This document shows, in pieces, positions 49,929 through 62,156 of a stretch of 64,000 bases of DNA (its first letter is position 1; each line of letters starts with the position of its first letter). The position numbers and the translations under genes were made by a program. Under the pieces are notes generated by a model. The model was not told the DNA's origin, did no database searches, and saw only the letters and a program-made list of their open reading frames with translations. The DNA comes from Pontederia crassipes (Eukaryota; Streptophyta; Magnoliopsida; Commelinales; Pontederiaceae), in the NCBI GenBank assembly GCA_030549335.1, contig JAUKPH010000017.1:11183501-11247500 (forward strand), in the 5' to 3' direction.

Positions 49929-50790
49929 GAAATTAATGGGGTGTAACCCTGTGTAGCGCTCAAATTTGGGCCGTCCATTATAGATCATTTCACAATTTTT
50001 CCATTTCTCTCTACTCTCACGCGTGCTCTCCACGATCTCATGCGCGCTCTCTGCGATCTCTCTGCGCTTGCAGCCGGTGACGGTCGAACGGGGTAGAGAG
50101 GGTGAGCGGCAGTCGGCGACGCTTGTGGTTGACAGCGGTCGAGCGAGGTAGAGAGGGTCAGCGACGCTTGCAGTCGTCAAGGATGTGAGGCGACGATCAG
50201 AGGGTATGGGAGAGAGGGGCGGACTCGAGGGCTCCGATGCTCACAGGAGGCTCGATCGGGAGTGTCGTCGGCACCGACTTGCAGGGGCGGCAGCGTGGAG
50301 GTGGATGGTGGATCGGGGATGGCGACAGCTCAGATTTGGAGAGGACTGCAGATCGAGGACCACGAATGGTGGGTCGAGGATGGCGGCGCAGATCTGGAGA
50401 GGAGGCACGTAGACGAGAGCTCGACGACGATGATAGAGGAGAAGAGGAGAGGAGGTTGATCGGGGCGGCAGTCGCAGCAGAGAGGAGGGCATTGGCACGC
50501 CATCTGGGGACGGTGATCGCAGTGGCCGCAGCTCTCGGAAGTGGGCGATTGGTGATGTCGACCAGAGAGGAGGAGGGCGATCGATCGGACAATGTCGACT
50601 GGAAGGGAGGAGAGTGATCGCTGACGTCACTGAAGGGAAGGATGGCGACATCGCGCGAATGAAGAGAGAGAGCGTGAGGATATCGTTCGATTACACCTAC
50701 CAGATTTTATTTGAGTCATTAAATTAGGGGCTACATAAGATTACACCTAAGATGGGTTACACTCCATTAATTCATATATATATATATATA
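49929..50790. mobile_element. GC-rich island between imperfect inverted repeats
   Basis: Left end TTAATGGGGTGTAACCC and right end GGGTTACACTCCATTAA form an inverted pair with one mismatch. The match extends outwards through ATATATATGA(A) and inwards patchily (TGTAGCGC / GCCCCTACA-like). The interior 50000-50690 is GC-rich in an AT-rich setting, with overlapping open frames on both strands and internal repeats (CGGTCGAGCGAGGTAGAGAG type). It may be a MULE or other non-autonomous transposon carrying captured sequence. No protein family is recognisable. Confidence 0.5.
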
Positions 50791-50799
50791 TATATACGT

Positions 50800-53400
50800 A
50801 TGTATGTATACGTATATGTATGTATTTATGTATGTATGTATAAATGTATACACACATGAGAGGTCCATCGTAACTAATAGTACCTGCCAATATGAAATTA
50901 ACATAACAAGGTAGAATAATTTTTTTTTATCACACTGGAGACTCTAGGAATAAAACATGAGGTTAGTAAATTCTATAAACACTAGAATCCTACTAACCAA
51001 GTGCCAATAAAACATAATTATATTTTGTATATTTATAGCAGCAGTAAGAACCAAAGGTTAATGATCCTAATTAAACTTACATAAATAAAATATGAAAGCA
51101 ATCATTAGCTTATAGTTAACTATATCTTCACCTATCCAATGTGTTTTAAACTAATGCGAACCATAAGCCCAAAGCAAACAGTATTTTGATGGATTGGGGA
51201 TCTTATAAAAGGTATCAAATGTCATATTTACGTAAAAAATTAAATCATGAAGCAACAAAAGCCAATAAACAAGGAGGTTGAGTTTCCAAGAGGATAATAA
51301 TATAATTATTTAAACTAAGAAATATGGGTATTAGTAATTACTTTCATGATGATCAAAAGCTTATATATAATTCATCCATTTCATCTATTAAGATGCATTT
51401 TATTATGGGTCAAGTATTCAAAAGGAGTAATATTGGCGTAACAATACTAAGTTATTTAGATGCTATTAAAAGTATAATTATCTGTATAGAGAACAAAACA
51501 GTAGGGATTTAATGTACTTTCGAAGCACCAGCGATTTTGGAGAGATGTTGAACACTAACTAATTGTTAATTTGTTCATCATTAATAGTTCTTATAGCGAT
51601 CATTTAAGTGTCACTCATATAACCATTAATAAGTGAATCAATAGTCATATGCACTCAAGATCCCTCCATAGCATCGTATATTCATATGCTTTAGAGATAC
51701 ATTAAATCCATAAATACGCATAACATCCAAGTTATCCCTCAATTTTAGTTTTGACCAATTAGGCAATTTGAAAATTTTACTTTATGACCAATTCAATTGC
51801 ACAGCACGACAAGGTCTTTTACCGTCCCTTGGAAATTGATGTAGGATTTCTTCTTCATAGTATATTATTAGAATTATGTCGCCAAGCTATGTCTTTTATG
51901 CTCTCAATCAAATTAACTCCAAGCTATGTCGTCATTGAGGATTCTTCAAAAGCTATATCCAATGTCCGAAATAATCAATTTTATTCTTAAGTTGCTCCAA
52001 CATGATAAATTTGCATATGCAGTAAAGTCATTTATAGTTCACACAAGTGTTTCTTACACCTTAAGAGTAGACTTTGAAAATGCATCATACTTCCAAAAAT
52101 CATTCTCACCTCTGGGCAACCTCTGCTATTTCGAAAGATGAATGAATTTTACTTTTTTCTCAAATAAAAAAGGAGAATTCATTAGGTGGTACTCTGTAAA
52201 CATATATTTTATCACTTTTGGTGAACTTCCTTGATAAATGATTTTATTTGAAGCTTAATCATTTGATGAAAGATCATTTTTAGTGGTTTCTCCAATTTTA
52301 TGACTTTTAACGAGATTAGTTTAACTATCATCAAATTTTGAAATCGATATGGACTTTTTTGCTCCTTGAAGGCTAGCAAGCAAAGGTTAGTTTCATGCTG
52401 TTTCTGATGTCTATAATGCACCAACCCTCAAAGGTGCTTATTCCCTAAAATAATAGCGTACTCATTTCGTCCATTTCTTCTTAAAAGTGGCATGAATATT
52501 TTTTTTTCTAAAAGAATAGATGTGTCTGCCATTATCCCTTAGGCTTTATTTGGTGAGAAGGGAGAAAAGGAAAAAGAAAAGATGAAAAAATAATGAAAGA
52601 GAATAAAAATAATAATTAATCTTATTTAAATCATATGACTAAATAAAAAGGAAGATAATAATTTTATTCAAATGATTTTATTTTTCATGCGTTTTTACTA
52701 TTTGTAGAGTATGAAAAATCTGCATTAACTACATATTTTCTATCCCAATTTAGAATTGAAAGAAATATAGAGATCTCAAACGAGAAAGTTTAAAACTTTA
52801 CCCTTATTTCTCCTCTTTCTTCCCTTAGAAATTTATTGCCCTTCTTTCCTTCTACTATCACCATTCTTCCTTTACTTCTTTTTTTTTTTCACCCTCAACC
52901 AAAGAGACTACGTGGTGAAATCTTTATTTCCTCTATTTTGTTTATTATTTTGTGTTAGACTTTAATCTCGTTCCAAACGTTAATGAGAAAATAAAATATG
53001 GAATCATCATAATTGTGCTTAGATCAACATCCCTTATTCGAGTCATTATATTGCCTTTGATACAACTTAGGCTCCTAGGCCCACTTCATCATCAAGACAC
53101 TTCGCCGTTTTGTCCTGCACAAGTAAAGGAAGCTTCTAATCCAAAATCAATCCAAAATAAATAAATAAATAAATCATTGTCTTTACAAAATCTCAAATTC
53201 GAAATTATTAAATTCTTCAATCTGGCATTCAAATCTGCCGACTCTGTACACCTTTCCAACGCAAAACAACGCCCACAGGCAACATATCATCCTTTAGTCA
53301 TGACACTAATAATTTTACTTTTTACAAGACGGCAAAACAAGCACCACACTTCAGCTGTGCCTTCAACTAGCTACGACGCCCCAGCGGTTCAACAAAAAGC
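50800..53400. other. Intergenic, no gene supported
   Basis: AT-rich with (TATG)n-like runs at 50790-50860. A minus-strand frame at 52212-52424 faintly resembles copia gag (NLCLLAF), too weak to call. Confidence 0.45.
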
Positions 53401-55982
53401 ATCCATGCAGGTCGTCGGTTAAGATTAACAAGAAATTGCAGAATGGCATACCTGCGATGCTGAAACTCCCCTGTCAATTTACCTCTGAAGGAAAAGAAAT
53501 ATATGTAACTTTACTTTGAGTACGTACCTTACCTCAACAAAGTGGGGGCCGGGGGGCAGGGTAACAGGACACAGATATAACATTAAAATATGATTCATTT
53601 GGCAGAACAATTCAGTAGTTCTTTTTCTTTTGCTTGAAAAATAGATGGCCAAGTAGTAATATCAGCGACTGTTTAATCGAGTAACACAGCACCCATACCA
53701 GAGCAACAGATTTACTTGAGTGATGATGATACCACTCAAGGACATAATGCAACCACAATTAAAAAGGATAAGCTTTGTTTCGAAAATACTATCTTAGAAT
53801 CCTAAAAGGTTTTTTTTCTGAATTTTCACTAATTCCAAATAGTCTGCACCAACCAAAGAAATATTTTACAGGACTCTCCGAGCTCCTAGGAAAGTAAGAC
53901 CACAGGATTAACACCTTGCTAAACCTGTTGCCTTTTTTAGAAGAAGGATGCTTAGCCAGAATGTTAATCATCCACCAGTAGATCAATTCATAGAAATCGT
54001 GGGTAAAATATTACATTGCGAGCCATAAGTGCAGAGGAGAGAAAAAGAGAACAAAAAACAGTCAACCACATGGAGACCTCCGTGATCAGAGCAAGCCATA
54101 AGTGCTAAGCCTGTTGTTATATGAGAAACTCCAGGTATTAAATTAATTATACATCAAAAGCAACTTGAGTTTCCTTTTTTCTAGGTAACTTGATTGATTT
54201 TACATGTGATAATCAAACAACGTTGGCTCTTCATGTCAAGATGAGGGTACTGACAATAAAAAAAGAATATCAACCTGGAATCGAGTACCAAGGGATTTGT
54301 ATGCACCATGATTAGAAATCATTGGTGGCTTACGGTTGAAAGGTCAGACTGAAATAACAATAGTTTGAGTTGGTAGCTATGGAAATCATATACAAATGAG
54401 TAACTACAATTACAGCAGCAAAAGATTCTCCTCGATTAAAAGTTGCAGAGAAATAGAAATTTGTTTTTTCATAGGACAGTTTTGGTTTTTAAAGATAATT
54501 TTTCTACGAAGTAAAAACAACAATTTTAAATGCAACCAAGTAAACCTTTGCTTATGATTTGCAGAACCAAACGAAAAGGATTTGCCACTAACATAGGTCG
54601 CATGTAACTGTAGCAGGTAAGTCTTTTTAAAGAAAAAAAAGAAGTCAAAATACCTAATTATTGGGCTTAAGAATAGTCACTCAGATAAGAAGGAAATCCT
54701 ACAGGTAGAAGATATAACATGCCAGTTAAAATCATAAGTGAAGGTTAGCATACACAAGTAAAGCTAGAGCTTGACATGGAAGCTTATAGAGAAACTTCTT
54801 TACAGTGTTTAAAAGGAAAAAAGAAACAATAGCCCATGGCTAACATGCGGCCACTCTCACAATTTTAGCAAAACTCCAGTCCAATAATTTTTCCTCCAGA
54901 GTTAAAACTGGTGATTTTCTTTTTCTATTTCCACCATATATATCCACTTTGAATCATACTAGATAAAGAGTATTTGTCATATAAATATAGCAGAATAGAG
55001 AATTAAAACCTAAGAAACCCATCTTGTGCCTAGACTAAAAGAAAGCAGAGGTTTCATAAATGGCATGTCCTGAAAAGAAATCAAGAAAGAAAAAGCGCAG
55101 GTCTGATAGGTCAAACCAGTCATTGTCTAAGATGGAGTATATCAACTTACAAGCAATACAGAATGAAATAGATGTGCTGATTGGCTTTCAAAACATGCTC
55201 TGGATCTTCCTATGGGATCAAAATTTTTTTAGCATCCTCTGTCTCAGTATGTTATTGAATATTGACTGTCAAGGAACAGCTGTTCCCCGTTCTCGTACTC
55301 TTTATTAATTAATACATGGGCTTAGGCCTCCATTAAACTTACAAGCAATAGATTGTCCAACAATCTTATATGCAACATAAAGCGAACGCTCTTTGAAAAA
55401 AGGAAAAGATATGTTAGTGACTTAAGATCCAGTGAAATGTCTTAGATATTAAATTTAAATCTGATAAGATGAAGTTATCACATAGAACAGGAAAATTCCA
55501 TGTATCAAACAAATGAAATTTAGATGCAACCGACTTGAGAAACTGTAGTCATAACACAAATGAAAGACAGTTGAAAAGTAGATTTAAAAGAAGTACTATA
55601 ACCTAATAATGAACATACATAATAAGGAGACTCTACCAAGACAAGTACATATCTGAACTCCATACTCCAGTGACTCTAAAGTAAAGCATAGTCAAGTTCC
55701 AAGTGTAGGAACAGATAACAGTTACAACAAGGTTCAAATTATTCGAACTACACATTGGTGACATATTCATTTCTTATATCACGCAGTCGATAGAAACTGG
55801 GAATCGATTATCTATTAGGTGCATTGGTAGAGAAATCTCCCGAACCCAAACCTACAAGAAAGCGAGCGCAGGGCGATGATTTTAGTTCATATTATATTTG
55901 AATGAGGTGCCACGACTGCCAACCGCATCTAGTGGCAAGAACTATCAGATTGCGCAAGTCACCTGTAGAAGAATCTCTCAAC
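53401..55982. other. Downstream region of the RNA-binding protein gene
   Basis: No coding exon was found; part may be 3' UTR. The frame at 55060-55308 has a lysine/arginine-rich start but no recognisable similarity and is not supported. Confidence 0.45.
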
Positions 55983-58900
55983 TTAACGTCTGCCACGAGG
56001 TCCACCTGAAGACCTAGGACCAGGGAAGCGAGCGAATTGCAGCCTCAAGTTGGCTGATTCTCGATCATGTTCATCGAACTTATAACCTGCAAAATCGAGT
56101 CGTGACTACTTGACACCGGAAATAGAACGTTTTGTGAACGTACGCCGATCTAAAAGAACGTTTTTTTTAGTTCATAGTTCTAGAGGAACGAAATTGCAGC
56201 AACGCACCAGAAAGAACGATATTAAATGTGCATACCAGAACGATGATTCGCATGTACGTCTGTACATCTATCAGGACGAGATAACATAACGCACTATAAA
56301 AGAAAAAAAATTGGAACAAATCCAGTGAAGAGAAAGATAATGCACCACTTCACATCTTGTATAACATTTACTTATATGAGCTAATACTACTTATAGCCTA
56401 TCATACGGGATGTTAAAGATATTATAACTTGTAAAGATATAAAGAACCATTCGTTAAAAATCACTGCTAATTAATGATTTATTAAGTACTTCTGCAACAC
56501 AGTACGTGACATGCACAAGAAGGGTATCTTATGCCCCCTACTCGCTGATGGGAGACATTCTTTCCACAAACAGTTTCCTTCAACACATGTGCCACCATTC
56601 TCATCCACTTCTTCCTTGATGGCATTGATCTCTTTTTTCAGATGTCAACGTCGTATCATTGCCAACAGAATTCCCAAATGATATACACATCAGAAGCAAA
56701 CAGATCTTACCAGAAAAGCTCATCCAACTTAATAACACATAAGCCTTCTGTAGCTTGAACAAACGGATATCCTATCTATCCTCAAACATGTCGCACACCA
56801 AAAGCGTCTCATGCCCCCACTCAGTAACTATTGATCTCTTCAGAAAACATCAGCAGTCACTTGCTCCCTCCATCACCCAACTCTCCTGTCCAACCAGCAT
56901 TGCCTTCTTTCCTTCTAGATCTGATTAAAATTTCATGGTTATCGCGTATAATCGTGTGACAACAAGCAGCAGGTGGTGAATAGATATTTCCGGATTGTGT
57001 ATCAGAGTCTTTTTTTACTAGAGAGTAGAGACCAAAGTAAAATGAGAAAAGACATTTCTGGAGTCGTGCAGCCTATTCCGAGAAATGATAATGCCTGATC
57101 GGGTCATATCAATAGCATTTGACGCATCTTGATTGAACGGAGGAAGAACGATGTTTTTCTTTAATTCAGCCATGAATTGATTGAATATGATGATTCAACA
57201 ATTCCAAATACTTTTTACCACTTGCTAGACACGATGCCCGCTAATTTCAATGGGATTTTGAATTTTGACCAATTCAACCTGCCAGGAGTCAGATCAGAAT
57301 CAAGGATGAAACGACTGTGTTACCCGCATTATCAAGATACTTCAGCCCCCCCAGCGCCGAGGGCATGCAAACCCTTTCAAAAAATTATCAGGACACTTTG
57401 AAACCCAAAAATGAGGGGAAAAAACATGGTAAACAATAAGAAGAAGAACCAATAGATAAATTTTAATGGAGACAGTTGAGCAGAGTTGAAAAGACTACGA
57501 ATATGATTACATAGTAAAAAGTGAAGTAGAATTTAAAACTACTATGTAAATTTCTGTCACCTTGCAGAGCCTCCAATGCAACTGCAGCTTGAGCAGCACT
57601 TTGAAAATCAACGAAGCAAAGTATCAGCGGATCACCTCCGGGCTGCAGATGTAATTCAGTTAGTATAAGAAAAACGCAAACAAAAGTTTTAGCAACAAAA
57701 TGTCACCACCGTCCATTGTCTTACATGTCGGGATTCCTTGTTCACAAGTCTCACTTCTGTGAACCCTACAAAAGGACGAAAAATATCTGCAGAAAGTGAA
57801 GGAATGCAAAACTGGGAACTGAAATAGAATGTGATGGCACAATGCAAACAGTTAAAGGATACGGGAAACTTCCCTGCGAGTACAATTCGCAGGGAGACCC
57901 TCAACAAACAAAGTGTTTGAGGCATCAGGAGGAAGAGATAATTCAGGCCTTCCACTACCATAACCAACATTTCTACTGTCCATGCCAGCAACACCCAATA
58001 TTCGGCTATCTTCAACAGGATGACTACTCATTCCTCCAGGCACAGCCCTAACAGGCTCTCCCCCACCATAAGAAGAGACCTAGTGGAAGTCGATAAGGAT
58101 GAATTATACATGTAATGACAGATATTGAAAATTTTAAGAACACAGCAAAAAAGTTACCCCATTCCGCAGATAACGATCATACGAAGCCCCAATGGATTCA
58201 GAATCTCTTAATGCACGGTGACCACTCCTTTCCTCATCATGAGAGTAATAACCAAGCATTTCATGGCCACTTGGGACATCTTTAAAGCCAAATAGTTTTC
58301 ATAAGAAACAATAAATGTGTAATAAATTACATACTCTGAATTATGGCTGTGCTTGCAGAATGGCATCTAGAAGGAAAGAATCAGATAACAAAAATGCCTA
58401 TGTAGATAAAGAAAGCTGGAATGGATCTTTAAGAGTATAATCATTATGAATTTAATAACCACAGAAAAGCAATGACAGAGACAATAACAAGCTTTCACTT
58501 GGCCAAAAAAGCTTTCAGAAAAATTATATATCAATGCCTATATTTTATAGCCGGTCCCAAGCCCGGATAAAGGAGGAGGGTTGTGTTAGGCCCCGACAGC
58601 CAGCATAAAATCATGTCGAATCTTATGAAAATGGATCAACGAATGGAATGGCGTCGTATGATCCATGTAGCCGACCCCACCTAGTGGGATAAAGCTTTGT
58701 TGTTGTTGTCCTGATGTCCAATCTAAGATCTTACTACAACAGGTAAAACTATCTTCTGCTTCTTCTTTTTCCTGTTTCGTGCCTCACTTTCATTTCATCT
58801 TTGCAAACAGTGCATATGACGGATCTGCAAGACACCTAGAAAGATAGCTCTTCGAAAAGCCTAGTTTAAAAACATAAAAATGTCATCTTTTTGGCAGCAA

Positions 58901-59255
58901 AAAGCCAAAAAAACGTGTAGCCTATCAAGTGCCAAATTGTAAATCGATCCAGTAATTAATATCCACATATATCTACAACAACGGCAGAACAAAATGCAAC
59001 GCGACCGCCCTCCGCAAACAGTAGAACAAGAACTACGGATCAACGCGAGTAGCAAAACCTAGCCGACCCGGAAAGGCTTTAGGCAAACACAAACGAATTG
59101 GAAACAGTTAAAGGGGAAACCGGGTCGAACAACGACAGGAGAAGAAGGGACATACCAGCGTAGTCGGGGCGAGGGCGCTTGAGGGCAGGAGGAGGGGCGC
59201 CCATGGCGGCGGCTTGGTGGCGGGCGTCGCCATACCTCCAGTATGCATCGGACAT
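55983..59255 (-). CDS. Single-RRM RNA-binding protein (plant nuclear-speckle-type), six exons
   Basis: Exons on the minus strand: 59255-59156, 58279-58158, 58079-57863, 57786-57725, 57642-57561 and 56086-55983, all GT..AG with matching phases, giving 228 aa. The N-terminus (MSDAYWRYGD, then KRPRPDYADVPSG) and a glycine/serine-rich middle lead to one RRM at about 129-208. RNP2 is TLFVEGLP (130-137), RNP1 is LILCFVDF (173-180), and the tail is arginine/glycine-rich. The overall plan matches a conserved plant family of nuclear RRM proteins (NSR-like in my recollection) that bind pre-mRNA or long RNAs. An in-frame ATG at 59288 would add 11 residues; 59255 is chosen because relatives begin at this point. 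Intron 1 holds a SINE-like insert and intron 5 is 1.5 kb. Confidence 0.9.
58537..58709 (+). mobile_element. SINE-like element with RTE-type tail, in intron 1 of the RRM gene
   Basis: Begins CCTATATTTTATAGCCGG and ends in TTG repeats; nearly full length compared with the 183-bp copy at 6438-6620. It is antisense to the gene. No clear TSD was found. Confidence 0.7.
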
Positions 59256-59426
59256 CGGAGGAACTCCGGAGGATCTTGAAGATGGCAAGGCTTAAGCACG
59301 CACAGGTGGGAGATCTGGGGACGATTTCTACGGTTCCGTCCCCGTCGGAGGGTTTTGGATAGCGGCGGAGGCAAAGCTGCAAGAGGAAGTCGAGGAGAAT
59401 CAGGAGATGAGACGCAAGAGATAGAG

Positions 59427-59531
<105 letters not shown>

Positions 59532-59857
59532 GTTGTAATATCTCAAAATTTGCAGTTCGTTGTCGTTATTGTGTGACGTCATATGAAGCGTACTTATAAT
59601 CATTTAGTATATGATTATGGAATTCACGGGAAATAATATAGATTGTGAAAAATCAATATATAAGTGAATTATAGGAGATGACAATTGAAGTCATTTTTCT
59701 TATTGTTGGAGGAAATATTTATTGACTAAGAGCAAAAAAAATTAAAAATTAAGAAGATATATAAGTAATAAAATTTGTGTAGTAAACTATTGAAAGTTCT
59801 TGTATCCGTAATTATATGACAAGAGTTTTCTTTTTCCTTTGATATGTACATACATAT

Positions 59858-61959
59858 TGTAACAACCAGCAAAAGATAAAAAAAAAAAAGAATCGGTCAA
59901 CAGAATTAAGAGATAAAAGTCGAATAGGAGTGGGGATAAATGTTATCAGATTAACGATATCAGATTAATCACGAGAAGAGTCTTATATGAGAGAAACAAA
60001 TCAAGCATTAAATCTATTTCTTCCCTCAACCTCACGACCTCACGACCTCTCTCTTCCCTCCTCCAAGGTTGCTGATCTATGCGTGACCAGAGAAGGGAGA
60101 AATAATTCTTCCGAGGAGGAAAGGGCGCAGGGAGTTCGAAGAGAGGACAGGAGACACGGGTGATAATTAACCGCGAATCGAGGTGGGTGAATCGAAATCA
60201 CTTTGCATGACCTCTGAATTATCTCAATTCATGCCCGAATCGTTATGAAAAGAATATGAATATGATTCAAGTTATTATTTTTAATTGTTTGATTTCGTGA
60301 ATTCTTTGATTGGTTGATTGTTGCATGTTTGTTATATTTCTGTATTATTGATTGCTAAGATGTAAGATTTAGAGGGGATTTCGATTTCGGTTTTATAACA
60401 CGACCTAATTTTAAAATAGAAGTATTACGGCCGTAAATTTATTTGGCCGTAATTGTCTTACGGTCGAGAAAAGGATGGAGAGAGAAAGAGGAGACGGATT
60501 GGCCGTAAGAGAATTAAAAAAAAGAAAAAGGGATGAATTTTTACGGCCGTAATGCAATAGGGGTATATTTTTACGGCCGTAAGGATTGGCCGTAAGAGAA
60601 TAAAAAAAAAAGAGATGAAGCTTACGGCCGTAATGCGATAGGGGTAAACTTTACGGCCGTAATGGAATAGAGAGGTAGGATTTTACGGCCGTAAAGAAAA
60701 GGATGGAGAGAGAGAAAGCGGAGATGGATTGGCCGTAAGAGAAATAAAAAAAAAGGAAGAAGCTTACGGCCGTAACGAAATAAGGGTTAATTTTTTTTTA
60801 CGGCCGAAATAGAATAGAAAATAGGGTTTTACGGCCGTAACGTAATAAGGGTGAATTTTTACGGCCGTAAGGTGAAGGAATTCCTTGGGCGTAAAATCCA
60901 AAGAATTTGGATTTTTACGGCCGTAAGGTGAAGGAATTCCTCGGGCGTAAAATCCAAAGAATTAGGGTTTTACGGCCGTAAGGTGGAGGAGATTCTTTGG
61001 GCGTAAAATCCAGCAAAATTCACCTATTAATCTCTTTTTATTTTTATATGAATATTATTGATTTTTTTATAATTCCAACATGAACTCTTTGTCTTGATTT
61101 TCCTCATATCGATCATATCTCCTTCATCACATGATACAAAGAATGAAAAGATACTGAAAGTGATTAATAAGTTCAGATGAAAGATTAATGATGGGTTGCC
61201 AGTCCAAGCCAAGTGCATCAAGATAAGGGTCGCTCCCTTGGTCATGGTTTGATCACCCATTGACCCGCACAAGGCCGTATCGTTTGCTGGGCATACCCCA
61301 AGAATTAAAGGCACCTCAAAGTCACCCTGATTGTTAATTAATAACCAAGATCGACAAGCATGTTCAAGTTCAAGTTCAAGTCAAGTCAAATATGTCATGA
61401 TTCCAAGTTTACTATGTACTATTGATCCTCATGATTCATGATATCGCTGATCTTATCCTTATTAGGATCCATGATACTTATATGTTATCTTTCATGTTCA
61501 AGTTAAGCCTGATTAATTATCGCTGATTATTATATTCATGTTATGCATTGTATATCATGTGGTTCCCCACTAGGCTGTAAAGCTTACGGGAGTACCTCCT
61601 CCCCTGTGTCTGATTTTCACAAGACCAGGTCAGTAACGTGGTGGAGTAGGCGTGTGGTGATGAGGCTCTGGCGATAGGACAGCACATGAACCATAAGGCT
61701 TTTAGAGTGTTATTTAGTTTTCATTTACCTTCCGCAATTTAAATTCATGATGTAGAACTCAGTTTATTTCTTAGTAATGACATAGTCACTTTTAGACTTC
61801 TGCAATTAAAGTTATAATTTATCTTTATTTCTTTTCTTCCGCTGACGTGTCTCGGTTCTTGACTGAGATATAGTCAATATTATGATCAAGTTATAGCATG
61901 CCGTAGCGTCTCCAGATTGGTCTTCGCCACGTGGCGGTGGTCGATTTGGGGGCGTTACA
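59858..61959 (+). repeat. 5' LTR (2,102 bp)
   Basis: Starts TGTAACAACC and ends GGGGGCGTTACA. It shares its end and the CCCCACTAGGCTGTAAA motif region (61566-61582) with the element at 21.6 kb. It holds the TTACGGCCGTAA array. Confidence 0.9.
60425..60981. repeat. Array of eleven perfect TTACGGCCGTAA palindromes
   Basis: Perfect 12-bp palindromes begin at 60425, 60541, 60571, 60622, 60651, 60683, 60764, 60829, 60859, 60915 and 60970. Degenerate or half copies (TTGGCCGTAA, TTACGGCCGAAA) lie between. Spacings vary (29-116 bp), so it is not a simple tandem repeat, though the last three copies sit in a related ~55-bp unit. Confidence 0.95.
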
Positions 61960-61963
61960 TTTA

Positions 61964-61975
61964 TGGTATCAGAGC
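61964..61975 (+). other. Primer-binding site (initiator tRNA-Met type)
   Basis: TGGTATCAGAGC four bases after the LTR end, as in the element at 23681. Confidence 0.88.
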
Positions 61976-62156
61976 CTAAAGTTAGGACTCTCTTGACGTC
62001 CTAGTGTATAGAATAGTATAATATGGTAAGAGGTTCATGTGCTATCGCCGTGCAGTCGCCACACCCTCCACCGAAAAGTAATGTAAGTCAAGTTTATGTT
62101 TAACATAAGTTATGATTTATTGATGCATGATTTTATTGTATGAATAGAGGATAAGC

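Noticed and set aside
50185-50651. Overlapping 126-136-codon frames on both strands
   Set aside because: GC-rich DNA inside an inverted-repeat island opens frames by chance; no family recognised on either strand.
52212-52424. Possible copia gag remnant on the minus strand
   Set aside because: Only a few residues look familiar and no other copia domain lies near it.
55060-55308. 82-codon frame downstream of the RRM gene
   Set aside because: Basic start but no similarity, no splice or promoter context; treated as chance.
60425-60981. CRISPR-like look of regularly repeated 12-bp words
   Set aside because: Repeats are too short, spacing is irregular and the array is inside a plant LTR; not a CRISPR.
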